Below are positions 1 through 5,752 of a DNA stretch of 5,752 nt, one piece after another. This DNA comes from Acidobacteriota bacterium (GTDB taxonomy: Bacteria > Acidobacteriota > Terriglobia > Bryobacterales > JACQDG01). Positions within the stretch are counted from its first letter, which is position 1; each line of letters opens with the position of its first letter. Made by a program: the position numbers and the translations under genes. Location of the stretch: positions 1 to 5,752 of the forward strand of contig JACQDI010000531.1 of NCBI GenBank assembly GCA_016201195.1, written 5' to 3'. The notes under the pieces are model-generated. The model saw nothing but the letters and a program-made list of their open reading frames with translations, was not told where the DNA came from and did no database searches.

Positions 1-1
1 C

Positions 2-544
2 CCGGTCAGCCCGGCCGGCTCGGGCGAGAGCGCCCTGGCCAACGAGCAGATCTTTGGCAAGTACGAGACCGAGCTGTTCACCCGTGTGGTGTCGCTGGCC
101 GAAAAGGCGGGCAAGACGGTGGAGCTGGTGGTGGTTCCGGCGGTCAACCCGTTTGACGCCATGATCCAGTCGGCGGCCCGGCTGCAGGCGTCGCGGCTAG
201 TGACGGGCCGCTCGGCCAAGATGTCGTCCGATGAGCTGGCCCAAGCCATTGGCGAGGCCTGGGAGCGGTTGCCTCAGCCGCGCCCCCCGCTGTCGCTGGA
301 GGTTTCCTATCCGGGCGAGGACTCTAAGTATTACAACCTCGGTCCCCACCCGCCGCGTCTGTGGCCGGAGGATGTGGACTTGCTCCACGAGCTGTGGCTG
401 CGCTTGAGCCGCGACGGCTTCGGCTCGCGGCTCCACCATCGCGACGTGGTCGGCGTGGCGCTGCGGCGTCTGGAGCGCGAGCTGGATAGTGAGAAGCGGG
501 CGGAGATCCTCGCCGATTTCGAGAAGGAAGTCAGGAAGAACTGA
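2..544 (+). CDS. C-terminal part of an APC-family permease, universal-stress-like tail (5' end outside window)
   Basis: The frame is open from the window edge to a TGA at 542-544, giving 180 visible residues. The GTG at 86 is internal and not a credible start, because recognisable protein continues upstream of it (NEQIFGKYETELFTRVV). No membrane segment is visible. The first ~75 residues read as the second half of a universal-stress-type alpha/beta fold: a helix, a hydrophobic strand (VELVVVPA), a helix (DAMIQSAARLQA) and a strand (SRLVTGRSAKMS). The rest is charged and contains LGPHPPRLWPEDVDLLHELW and a LHHRDVV motif. From memory of the family, this combination occurs as the cytosolic tail of large APC amino-acid/polyamine-type permeases in Acidobacteriota. 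The membrane half is outside the window, so the transporter assignment is inference. A stand-alone stress-like protein is the alternative. It converges on the ABM gene with 10 bases between the stop codons. Confidence 0.62.
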   Translation, partial: PVSPAGSGESALANEQIFGKYETELFTRVVSLAEKAGKTVELVVVPAVNPFDAMIQSAARLQASRLVTGRSAKMSSDELAQAIGEAWERLPQPRPPLSLEVSYPGEDSKYYNLGPHPPRLWPEDVDLLHELWLRLSRDGFGSRLHHRDVVGVALRRLERELDSEKRAEILADFEKEVRKN

Positions 545-547
545 GAA

Positions 548-575
548 GCAGGATTCAGGAGTCAGGAGTCAGGAG
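548..575. repeat. Heptanucleotide tandem repeat (TCAGGAG, about four units)
   Basis: Three perfect TCAGGAG units run head to tail at 555-561, 562-568 and 569-575. They are preceded by a degenerate unit, GCAGGAT, at 548-554, which differs at two positions. A lone related heptamer, TCAGGAA, lies at 531-537 inside the end of the upstream gene. The array occupies the junction of two convergent genes and supplies the stop and last six codons of the minus-strand ABM gene. Heptamer arrays of this kind are a known type of short intergenic tandem repeat in several bacterial phyla. No function can be read from the sequence. Confidence 0.8.
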
Positions 576-863
576 GAAGACGCCGAGGGGCGTTTCTCGC
601 GTAGTGAGCAAGTCCCCCTGTTGGTCGATGGCCTGAAACTGCTCGGTGTGGGACTGGCGGAAAGCCTCGTACGCGGGCTGCGAGGTCCAGCGGTCGATGG
701 TGAGGTAGCGGCTCGGCGCCGCGGAATCCTGCAGCAGCTCGGTCTTGAGGAAACCGTCGCCGCTTCGGAACAACCGGACCCAGTCGCCCTCCGGTCCGTA
801 GAGGCGTTCAAACTCCGCCTCACAGCCTTGCCGCACATGAAACTCCCAGACGACGATATGCAT
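555..863 (-). CDS. Antibiotic-biosynthesis-monooxygenase (ABM) domain protein, 102 aa
   Basis: This is a small single-domain protein of the dimeric alpha/beta-barrel (ABM-like) superfamily. The order of elements fits: strand 1 MHIVVWEFHV (1-10), a helix with CEAEFERLYG (14-23), FRSGDGFLKTELLQD (32-46) carrying the usual G-F/L-x-x-x-L-L pattern, strand YLTIDRWTS (53-61) with the conserved Trp59, and helix AYEAFRQSH (64-72). The length of about 100 residues is normal. Members range from quinone-forming monooxygenases to heme-degrading enzymes and proteins without known activity, so substrate and reaction cannot be called. The ATG at 863-861 follows the receptor stop by 21 nt, and GGGAG- and GGTGGGG-type purine stretches precede it. 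No terminator is visible in that gap, so cotranscription with the receptor is likely. The last six residues (LTPDS preceded by L) are encoded by the heptamer repeat and lie beyond the expected end of the fold. Confidence 0.85.
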   Translation of the reverse strand: MHIVVWEFHVRQGCEAEFERLYGPEGDWVRLFRSGDGFLKTELLQDSAAPSRYLTIDRWTSQPAYEAFRQSHTEQFQAIDQQGDLLTTRETPLGVFLLTPDS

Positions 864-884
864 TCCCCACCCATCTCCCTTACC

Positions 885-3800
885 CTAAAAAACGTACTTT
901 AGCCCGAACTGGATCTGCCGCTGCGCGCCGGTTTGGGCCTGAAAGGCGGCGCGCGAGATGCGGCTGAACGCGGCGCTGGTGATGCTGGCGGTGGGGGAGA
1001 AAAAGTTCGGGTGGTTGGTGAGGTTGAAGACCTCGGTGCGGAACTGGAAGGCGTGGCGCTCGTTGACGCGAAACTCCCGGTAGACGCCGAAATCGAAGTT
1101 CTTCAGGCGGTCGCCGCGCAGGATGTTGCGGCCGGCGCTGCCGAAGGTTCCGGAGGCGTTCTCGGCCCAGGCGGGCGTGTCACCGGGCGCGCAGTTGCGC
1201 AGCCCGCCGCTGAGCGTACGCGTGCAAGGATTGAACCAGCGGTCCGGATCCCGTCGCGCGACGCGCCAGTCGCCGATGACATTGGGCCGGTCGTTGTTGG
1301 CTCCAGTATTGCTGTTGTCGTTGGTCGATACCACGGTGAACGGGCGGCCGCCCTGGAGGGTCAAGATGCCCGTTAACTGCCAGCCGCCCGCCAGCGCCCG
1401 GGCCACCGTGTTCGAGATCGGGAAATGCCGCCCGGAGCCGAACGGCAGATCGTACACATAGCTCAAAACCCAGCGATGAGAAACGTCGAAGTCGGACAAG
1501 GCTCGCTCCGCCCGCAGGTTGCGGGCGTTTTGGGCGTTGCCGCTCGAATCGCTGCCGGTCGAGATGCCGGCATTGTCATCAATCGATTTCGACCACGTAT
1601 AGGAGGAGATAAAGCTCAGGCCGCGGATGAAACGCCGCTCAACGCGAACCTGCAAGGCGTTGAAGTTGGAGTTGCCGATGGAGGAGACGAATCCGCCGGT
1701 AATGTTGCCGTAACCCGGATAGGGGCGCCGGCTGGCGACGCTTCCCGGTCCCGGCACGGCCTGGTTGATGTTCCAGGGCATGGGCAACTTGTGGCCCTGC
1801 GATCCCAGGTAGGAAGCGTCCAGCACCATATTGGACGCGATCTCGCGCTGGATTCCGAAGCTCCACTGGTTGATGTAGGCGGTCTTGAAGTCACTCTGAA
1901 TGCCCGGTGGCACCACCGACGGGCGCGTGCCTTCGAAAACGTTGGCCAGGTTGGGGCGCTCCGTCGCCGGGAACGGACCGGCGGTTTCCCGGCGCCGGAA
2001 CGGCGAGTTGCGCGACAGCGGCGTGATGCCGTTGCCCACGATCTGGTAGTTGTAGAAGACTCCGAAACCAGCGCGGATGACCGTACCCGTGCCGCCGAAG
2101 GGACGCCAGGCCAGGCCGACGCGGGGCGCAACATTATTCTTGTCGGTCTCCCACATCCGCCGCCCCACATCCGGCCGGCTGCGAAGCTTCAGCAATCCAT
2201 CCGCGGGATCAATGTAAGCCTCGCGCCCGCCGGCCACTTTCAGGGTATTCCTCGTCGGGTCGAACGAAGCCATCTTGTCGACCTTCTCGATCGGGGGCAG
2301 GTTGTATTCATACCTCAGGCCCAGGTTTAGGGTCAGGCGGGGCGTCATTTTCCAATCATCCTGGAAGTAGTAGCCGGAGCTGAAAGTGAGCGCGTTGTGA
2401 AACGGCTCGCCCAGGTTCCGGTCGCCCTGGAAGGGCATGCCCAGCAGCATGTCGGCCACGGAGTTCCCCGTGAACCGGCCGTCAAATCGGAAGCTGCCCC
2501 GGCCGAACGACGTGAAGAAGGAGTTGAACAGGAAGCGGCGGATGTCCAGGCCCCACTTCATGGTGTGGCCGCCGCGAATCCAGGTCATGTTTTCCACGTA
2601 ATGGTAGGTGTTGTCGTGGCGGCCCTGGGGCAGGTTGGTCGGGCCGCCGATGGTGATGAAGCCGGAGACGATGGTCTCGGGCGCCCCGTTGTTGAAGGGG
2701 GTCTTGCCGGCGTCGGTGAGACCGCCGATGCTCAGGCGATTCACGACGTCCAGGTTGCGATCCTCCTGCAACCGGTAGAAGCCGAAACGGGTGTAGCCAA
2801 CCCGTGCCTCTATAATAAGGCGAGGGTTGAAGATGTGAGTCCACACGAGCGCGGAATGTTGGGTGCGCTGTAGCTCGTCGCAACCCCATCCCGGAACGTC
2901 GCGCGCCGAGCACAGCGGATTCGAGATCGGGTAAAACTCCTTGGAGTCGGCGAACTCGTACACGCCGAAAATATTGTCCTTATCGTTGATCTTGTGGTCG
3001 ATGCGCCCGGAGAACTGGTCCAGGCGGAAGGGACCGGTGCCCGCCGAAACATAATTCTGCGCGCCGGCGCGATTGGGCTGAGGATACAGCGCCAGCAGCC
3101 CGCTGCCCTGGCGGTTCCACAGGCTCTGCGGAATCTGGTTGCCCGGGAACGGCTGGTTGTTGTTGAAGGGATTGCGGAGTGGTGTGGAAACAGCGCCGAA
3201 ATCCCCGTTCCGCACGGCCAAGGAGGGGATGGTCGCGAGGCCGGCTTCCTGCTGGCCTCTGCGCTGGCCTTCGTAAGAAGAGAAGAAGAAGGTGCGGTCG
3301 TGGACCACCGGCCCGCCGATGACCCCGCCGAACTGGTTCCGGCGGAAGACGGGCTTTTGCGGGGCGAAGTAGTTCTTGGCGTCGAGCGGCGCGTTACGGT
3401 GAAACTCGAACAGCGAGCCGTGGAAGTCGTTGGTGCCCGACATGGTGGTGACGATGATCTGGCCGCCCGCCTGCCGGCCGTACTCGGCCGAGTAGGTGCC
3501 GGTCAGGACCTTGAACTCCCGCACCGCGTCGAGCACGGGGCGGTGCAGAGGCTGGTTGGTGGTCTCGTCGTTGTTGTCGATGCCGTCCTTGATGTAGTTG
3601 TTGGCGATCTCGCTGTTGCCGGCTACGTTGAAACCCCCACGGAAGCCCAGCGTCGATCCCTGGGCGGGGGCAAACACGTTGGGCGCCATTTGGGCCAGTT
3701 GCAGGTAATCGCGGCCGTTCAGCGGGAGCTGCACGATCTTCTTGTTGTCGACCACCGTGCCCAGCGCCTGGTTCTCCGACTGCGTGAGGGGCGCCTCGGC

Positions 3801-4154
3801 GGTCACCGACACGGTTTCGGTGAGACTGCCGACCTTGAGAATGATGTCCAGGCGGGCTTCCTGGTTGGTCTCCAGCACGATGCCTTTTCGCACCTCCCGC
3901 TTGAAGCCGGCCCCCTCTGTGGCCAGGGTGTATTCACCCGGGGCGAGCTGCGGCAGAGCGTAGTCGCCGGTGTCGGAACTCTCCACGGTGCGCGTTTCGT
4001 TGGTGCCGGTGTTGGTGACGGTGATTTTGGCGCGCGGCACGCTGGCGCCCGATTCGTCGCTCACCCGCCCGACGATGGTGGCCCGGAATCCCTGGGCCCA
4101 CAAACAAAAGGCGGAGAAAACCAAAACCGCTCCGAGCAGTGCAGGACGCGTCAT
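885..4154 (-). CDS. Oar-like TonB-dependent outer-membrane receptor with carboxypeptidase-regulatory-like N-terminal domain
   Basis: The product is 1089 residues, typical of the large Oar-type receptors abundant in Acidobacteriota. A Sec signal peptide covers about residues 1-21 (hydrophobic ALLGAVLVFSAFCLWA, cleavage probably near AQG). A CarboxypepD_reg/Ig-like domain follows (about 25-108: IVGRVSDESGASVPRAKITV, then GDYALPQLAPGEYTL). A TonB-box-like ETVSVTA lies at 113-119. The plug spans about 125-245 (LPLNGRDYLQLAQ, IKDGIDNNDETTNQ, EYGRQAGGQIIVTTMSGTN). The barrel carries family landmarks FEFHRNAPLDAKNYFAP, YYFQDDWK (595-602), LNLGLRYE and FNLTNHPNF (1043-1051), and ends in aromatic KYVF with terminal Phe, as expected for BAM-dependent insertion. 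Two cysteine pairs, C415/C425 and C977/C988, may form extracellular disulfides. The reading frame is open up to 4265, but the start at 4154 is chosen because the signal peptide begins there, GGGGGG precedes it by 5 nt, and the promoter lies inside the longer version. The ligand is unknown; relatives are proposed to import large carbohydrates or peptides. Confidence 0.93.
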   Translation of the reverse strand: MTRPALLGAVLVFSAFCLWAQGFRATIVGRVSDESGASVPRAKITVTNTGTNETRTVESSDTGDYALPQLAPGEYTLATEGAGFKREVRKGIVLETNQEARLDIILKVGSLTETVSVTAEAPLTQSENQALGTVVDNKKIVQLPLNGRDYLQLAQMAPNVFAPAQGSTLGFRGGFNVAGNSEIANNYIKDGIDNNDETTNQPLHRPVLDAVREFKVLTGTYSAEYGRQAGGQIIVTTMSGTNDFHGSLFEFHRNAPLDAKNYFAPQKPVFRRNQFGGVIGGPVVHDRTFFFSSYEGQRRGQQEAGLATIPSLAVRNGDFGAVSTPLRNPFNNNQPFPGNQIPQSLWNRQGSGLLALYPQPNRAGAQNYVSAGTGPFRLDQFSGRIDHKINDKDNIFGVYEFADSKEFYPISNPLCSARDVPGWGCDELQRTQHSALVWTHIFNPRLIIEARVGYTRFGFYRLQEDRNLDVVNRLSIGGLTDAGKTPFNNGAPETIVSGFITIGGPTNLPQGRHDNTYHYVENMTWIRGGHTMKWGLDIRRFLFNSFFTSFGRGSFRFDGRFTGNSVADMLLGMPFQGDRNLGEPFHNALTFSSGYYFQDDWKMTPRLTLNLGLRYEYNLPPIEKVDKMASFDPTRNTLKVAGGREAYIDPADGLLKLRSRPDVGRRMWETDKNNVAPRVGLAWRPFGGTGTVIRAGFGVFYNYQIVGNGITPLSRNSPFRRRETAGPFPATERPNLANVFEGTRPSVVPPGIQSDFKTAYINQWSFGIQREIASNMVLDASYLGSQGHKLPMPWNINQAVPGPGSVASRRPYPGYGNITGGFVSSIGNSNFNALQVRVERRFIRGLSFISSYTWSKSIDDNAGISTGSDSSGNAQNARNLRAERALSDFDVSHRWVLSYVYDLPFGSGRHFPISNTVARALAGGWQLTGILTLQGGRPFTVVSTNDNSNTGANNDRPNVIGDWRVARRDPDRWFNPCTRTLSGGLRNCAPGDTPAWAENASGTFGSAGRNILRGDRLKNFDFGVYREFRVNERHAFQFRTEVFNLTNHPNFFSPTASITSAAFSRISRAAFQAQTGAQRQIQFGLKYVF

Positions 4155-4159
4155 CTCAA

Positions 4160-4165
4160 CCCCCC
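4160..4165 (-). promoter_or_regulatory. Ribosome-binding site of the TonB-dependent receptor
   Basis: On the minus strand GGGGGG ends five bases before the ATG at 4154-4152 (spacer TTGAG). It is a G-run rather than AGGAGG. Its spacing supports the start at 4154 over the in-frame ATG at 4265. Confidence 0.6.
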
Positions 4166-4167
4166 GT

Positions 4168-4181
4168 GCACAAGAATGTGC
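4168..4181 (-). other. Small hairpin in the receptor mRNA leader
   Basis: The minus strand reads GCACA-TTCT-TGTGC, a perfect 5-bp stem with a 4-nt loop. It lies between the predicted transcription start (about 4187) and the G-run ribosome-binding site. It could stabilise the 5' end or affect initiation. With only five pairs, chance is also possible. Confidence 0.4.
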
Positions 4182-4193
4182 GTAGCTGAGTAC

Positions 4194-4222
4194 ACTATAA
4201 TGCGTCTCGGGGATGCTGTCAA
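4194..4222 (-). promoter_or_regulatory. Sigma-70-type promoter of the receptor-ABM unit
   Basis: On the minus strand a perfect -35 hexamer TTGACA (4222-4217) is followed by a 17-nt spacer and then TATAGT (4199-4194), five of six matches to the -10 consensus. A start at about 4187 (A) would give a leader of about 33 nt before the ATG at 4154. The element lies in the 110-base gap between the aquaporin and receptor genes. It gives the receptor expression independent of the permease-aquaporin unit. No operator-like palindrome overlaps it. Confidence 0.8.
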
Positions 4223-4235
4223 TTTCGCAGTGAAA

Positions 4236-4266
4236 GATGCCGGGTGCGCCGGGGGATCCGGGCATC
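4236..4266 (-). terminator. Weak candidate intrinsic terminator of the permease-aquaporin unit
   Basis: On the minus strand GATGCC (4266-4261) pairs with GGCATC (4241-4236), and two more G-C pairs are possible inside after a one-base bulge. Only TTT (4235-4233) follows, so the U-tract is poor. The stem overlaps the aquaporin stop codon and ends about 13 bases before the receptor -35 hexamer. The position between two transcription units is right, but the structure is marginal, and readthrough into the receptor gene or Rho-dependent ending is equally possible. Confidence 0.35.
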
Positions 4267-5014
4267 AGGTGGCCTGAAGAAATCGCCGGATGCCGTGGTC
4301 GTAGATCGCCCCGCCCACGAGTGCGCCGAGCAGCGGGCCGACGATGGGTACCCAGAAGACCGGCTGGCCGTGGGTGAGGCCGTTGTTCTGGAAGCCGGCG
4401 ACCACAGTCAACAGTCGGGGGCCGAAGTCGCGCGCGGGGTTGATGGCGTAGCCGTGCATGCCGCCGATCGACATGCCGATGGCCACCACAATCAGGCCGA
4501 TGACGAACGGGGCGAGGTTGGCCACCGGCGCCTGGTTGCGTGGATCGGTGACGGCCAGGATCAGGCCTACCAGCAGCGCCGTGCCCAGGATCTGGTCCAA
4601 CAATCCCGCCGAGAGAACCTGCGGAAACGCCGGGAAGGTGGCGAATACGCCGGCGGTGTGGTCGAGCAGGGGATCGGCCTTGTGAAAGGCCGGAAGATAG
4701 TTATAATACACGAGCGCCGCCCCGGCGAAGGCCCCGGCGGTTTGCGCCAGGCTGTAAGGGACGACCTTGCGCCACGGAAAGCCTCGGAAAACGGCCAGGG
4801 CGAGGGTCACCGCGGGGTTCAGGTGGGCGCCGGAAACGCCGCCGGCGACGTAGATGCCCATGGTCACCGCCAGCCCCCAGCCGAAGGTGATGTTGGTATA
4901 GCCGCCTTTGTCCAGGAGCACGACCATGGCCACCACGCCGCAGCCGAAGGTGATCAGGACCATGGTGCCCAAGAATTCCGCGAGCAGCTCGCCAGTCAGA
5001 GTGGTTCGATTCAT
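4265..5014 (-). CDS. glpF: MIP-family aquaglyceroporin (glycerol uptake facilitator type)
   Basis: This is a 249-residue inner-membrane channel of six helices with two half-helices, the normal MIP length. Both pore motifs are intact: SGAHLNPAVT (NPA 66-68) and GYAINPARDFGPR (NPA 192-194). Asp196 directly after Arg195, in NPARDFGP, is the hallmark of glycerol-conducting members as opposed to water-only aquaporins. By alignment from memory with E. coli GlpF, the selectivity filter is Trp46, Gly180, Tyr189 and Arg195, so Tyr replaces the Phe200 of GlpF. The segment AGVFATFP also resembles GlpF AGTFSTYP. The role is facilitated diffusion of glycerol or other small polyols. The start is fixed by CTCCTT (AAGGAG on the minus strand, 5020-5025) five bases upstream and by the ATGA overlap with the preceding permease gene, which implies one transcript and coupled translation. 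No glycerol kinase or dehydrogenase is visible in this window. Confidence 0.93.
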   Translation of the reverse strand: MNRTTLTGELLAEFLGTMVLITFGCGVVAMVVLLDKGGYTNITFGWGLAVTMGIYVAGGVSGAHLNPAVTLALAVFRGFPWRKVVPYSLAQTAGAFAGAALVYYNYLPAFHKADPLLDHTAGVFATFPAFPQVLSAGLLDQILGTALLVGLILAVTDPRNQAPVANLAPFVIGLIVVAIGMSIGGMHGYAINPARDFGPRLLTVVAGFQNNGLTHGQPVFWVPIVGPLLGALVGGAIYDHGIRRFLQAT

Positions 5015-5752
5015 GCGCTCTCCTTTTGCCGCAGGCGATCGAGCGCCACGGCGCCGACAATGATGCCGCCGGTGAGGACGTCCTGCACCCAGTTGGGCAC
5101 ACCCTTCATGCTCAGCCCGCTGCGGATCACGGTCATCAGCAGGGCGCCGGCGAGCGAGCCGGGGACGCTGCCCTGGCCTCCGGAAAGGCTTCCGCCGCCG
5201 ATGACGACCGAGGCGATGATATCCAATTCCAGGCCCTTAGCGGCGGTGGGGTCGCCCACCGTGAGCCGGCTGAACTGCATCAGGCCGGCAAAGCCGGTGA
5301 GCAGTCCGCCCAGCAGGTAGACATAGACCTTGACCCGCTCCACGCGCACGCCGCACAGCCGGGCCGTCTGCTCGTTGGAACCGATGGCGAAGGCGTGGCG
5401 GCCAAGCACGGTGCGGTTGAGCAGCAGGGCGACCATCACCGCGAGCAGCACGGCGAGCCATACGCCGCCCGCCACCAGCATCCAGCGGGGCGAAGGGAAC
5501 TTGGTGAGCAGGTCGTTGAGCCAGGTGATGGGGGCGTCGATCTTCTGCTCGTGGGCGAGGCCGGTGGCCAGGCCGCGAAACACCAGCAGCGTGCCCAAGG
5601 TGATGATGAACGGCACCAGGCGCAGGCGGGTGACGAGCAGGCCGTTCAGGGCGCCGCAGGCTCCGCCCACGGCCACCCCGGCCAGGGCGGCGACCAGCGG
5701 CGGCGAGCCGGCCTCGAGCATCCGGGCGATGACGACGGTCGAGAGCGCGATC
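5011..5752 (-). CDS. RbsC-like ABC transporter permease for a monosaccharide or polyol (5' end outside window)
   Basis: The frame is open through the window edge. The ATG at 5721 is internal, because IALSTVVIAR, typical of the family, precedes it. About 246 residues are visible, and a full RbsC-type permease has roughly 320, so some 75-90 N-terminal residues are missing. Family landmarks in order are GALNGLLVTRLRLVPFIITLGT (about 5595-5660), the cytoplasmic coupling loop FAIGSNEQTARLCGVRVERV (near 5332-5391), then LELDIIASVVIGGGSLSGG and the following GSVPGSLAGALL. The protein forms the membrane channel of a ribose/xylose/polyol-type importer and needs a periplasmic binding protein and a double-domain ATPase, presumably encoded upstream beyond the window. 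The substrate is not readable from the permease. Its TGA (5013-5011) overlaps the aquaporin ATG by four bases. Confidence 0.92.
   Translation of the reverse strand, partial: IALSTVVIARMLEAGSPPLVAALAGVAVGGACGALNGLLVTRLRLVPFIITLGTLLVFRGLATGLAHEQKIDAPITWLNDLLTKFPSPRWMLVAGGVWLAVLLAVMVALLLNRTVLGRHAFAIGSNEQTARLCGVRVERVKVYVYLLGGLLTGFAGLMQFSRLTVGDPTAAKGLELDIIASVVIGGGSLSGGQGSVPGSLAGALLMTVIRSGLSMKGVPNWVQDVLTGGIIVGAVALDRLRQKESA
5020..5025 (-). promoter_or_regulatory. Shine-Dalgarno site of the aquaporin gene, inside the permease gene
   Basis: AAGGAG on the minus strand lies five bases before the aquaporin ATG (5014-5012), within the last codons of the permease gene. With the ATGA overlap it points to efficient reinitiation or coupled translation, and it settles the aquaporin start. 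Confidence 0.8.

Noticed and set aside
555..863. ABM protein as an IsdG-type heme-degrading enzyme
   Set aside because: The conserved Trp is present, but no Asn is found in the first strand where IsdG-type enzymes need it, and the His is not at the expected spacing. The receptor also shows no typical heme-receptor signature.
2811..2816. TATAAT on the plus strand inside the receptor gene
   Set aside because: No -35-like hexamer lies at suitable spacing, and the bases are explained by codons for Leu-Ile-Ile in the receptor.
4088..4109. Lipoprotein signal around Cys17 of the receptor
   Set aside because: The residue before Cys is Phe (SAFC), which does not fit a lipobox, and the protein is a barrel receptor.
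4155..4265. 37-residue N-terminal extension of the receptor from the ATG at 4265
   Set aside because: It would place a non-hydrophobic stretch before the signal peptide, and the promoter and ribosome-binding site lie inside it.
2994..4277. Plus-strand 427-codon open frame, and a similar one at 1425-2330, antisense to the receptor
   Set aside because: Low-complexity composition rich in Val, Gly, Arg and Ala with no recognisable motif. The opposite strand encodes a complete, well-recognised receptor. Long antisense frames are expected in GC-rich coding DNA.
4697..4708. TATAAT-like AT-rich patch in the aquaporin gene
   Set aside because: It encodes the Tyr-Tyr-Asn-Tyr segment of the channel and has no partner -35 element.
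4244..5320. Plus-strand 358-codon open frame opposite the aquaporin and permease
   Set aside because: It is a mirror of two clear membrane proteins, with a composition of charged residues and repeats lacking any family signature.
5719..5721. ATG as the start of the ABC permease
   Set aside because: Family-like sequence continues in frame upstream to the window edge, and the protein would lack its first membrane segments.

Overview
The window is GC-rich and its five genes are packed with very little space between them. It looks like a bacterium of the phylum Acidobacteriota, probably of the Solibacter/Bryobacter kind. That placement is inferred from family content only: a large Oar-like TonB-dependent receptor with an N-terminal carboxypeptidase-regulatory-like domain, and an APC-type permease with a long stress-protein-like tail. 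No rRNA or other phylogenetic marker is present.

Layout from left to right. Positions 2-544 (+) hold the 3' end of a gene whose product looks like the cytosolic C-terminal tail of an APC-family transporter. It meets the next gene tail to tail across 10 bases, and a short heptanucleotide tandem repeat (548-575) sits at the junction. Positions 555-863 (-) encode a small antibiotic-biosynthesis-monooxygenase-fold (ABM) protein. It starts only 21 nt after the stop of a 1089-residue TonB-dependent outer-membrane receptor (885-4154, -), so the two are probably cotranscribed. The 110-base gap 4155-4264 holds a near-consensus sigma-70-type promoter for the receptor (TTGACA, 17-nt spacer, TATAGT), a small 5'-UTR hairpin and a weak terminator candidate for the gene upstream. 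Positions 4265-5014 (-) encode an aquaglyceroporin. Its ATG overlaps the TGA of a RbsC-like ABC sugar permease (5011 to beyond 5752, -) by four bases.

Functionally there are two minus-strand transcription units. The first is an inner-membrane uptake unit: a monosaccharide/polyol ABC permease translationally coupled to a glycerol-type channel, which suggests import of a polyol or small sugar. The second is the receptor plus ABM pair with its own promoter. No substrate can be assigned to the receptor from sequence.

No CRISPR array, tRNA, rRNA, insertion sequence or clearly new system is visible. The most unusual points are the permease-aquaporin coupling, the receptor-ABM pairing, and the repeat that supplies the last codons of the ABM gene. 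No stretch above 300 bases lacks a gene.
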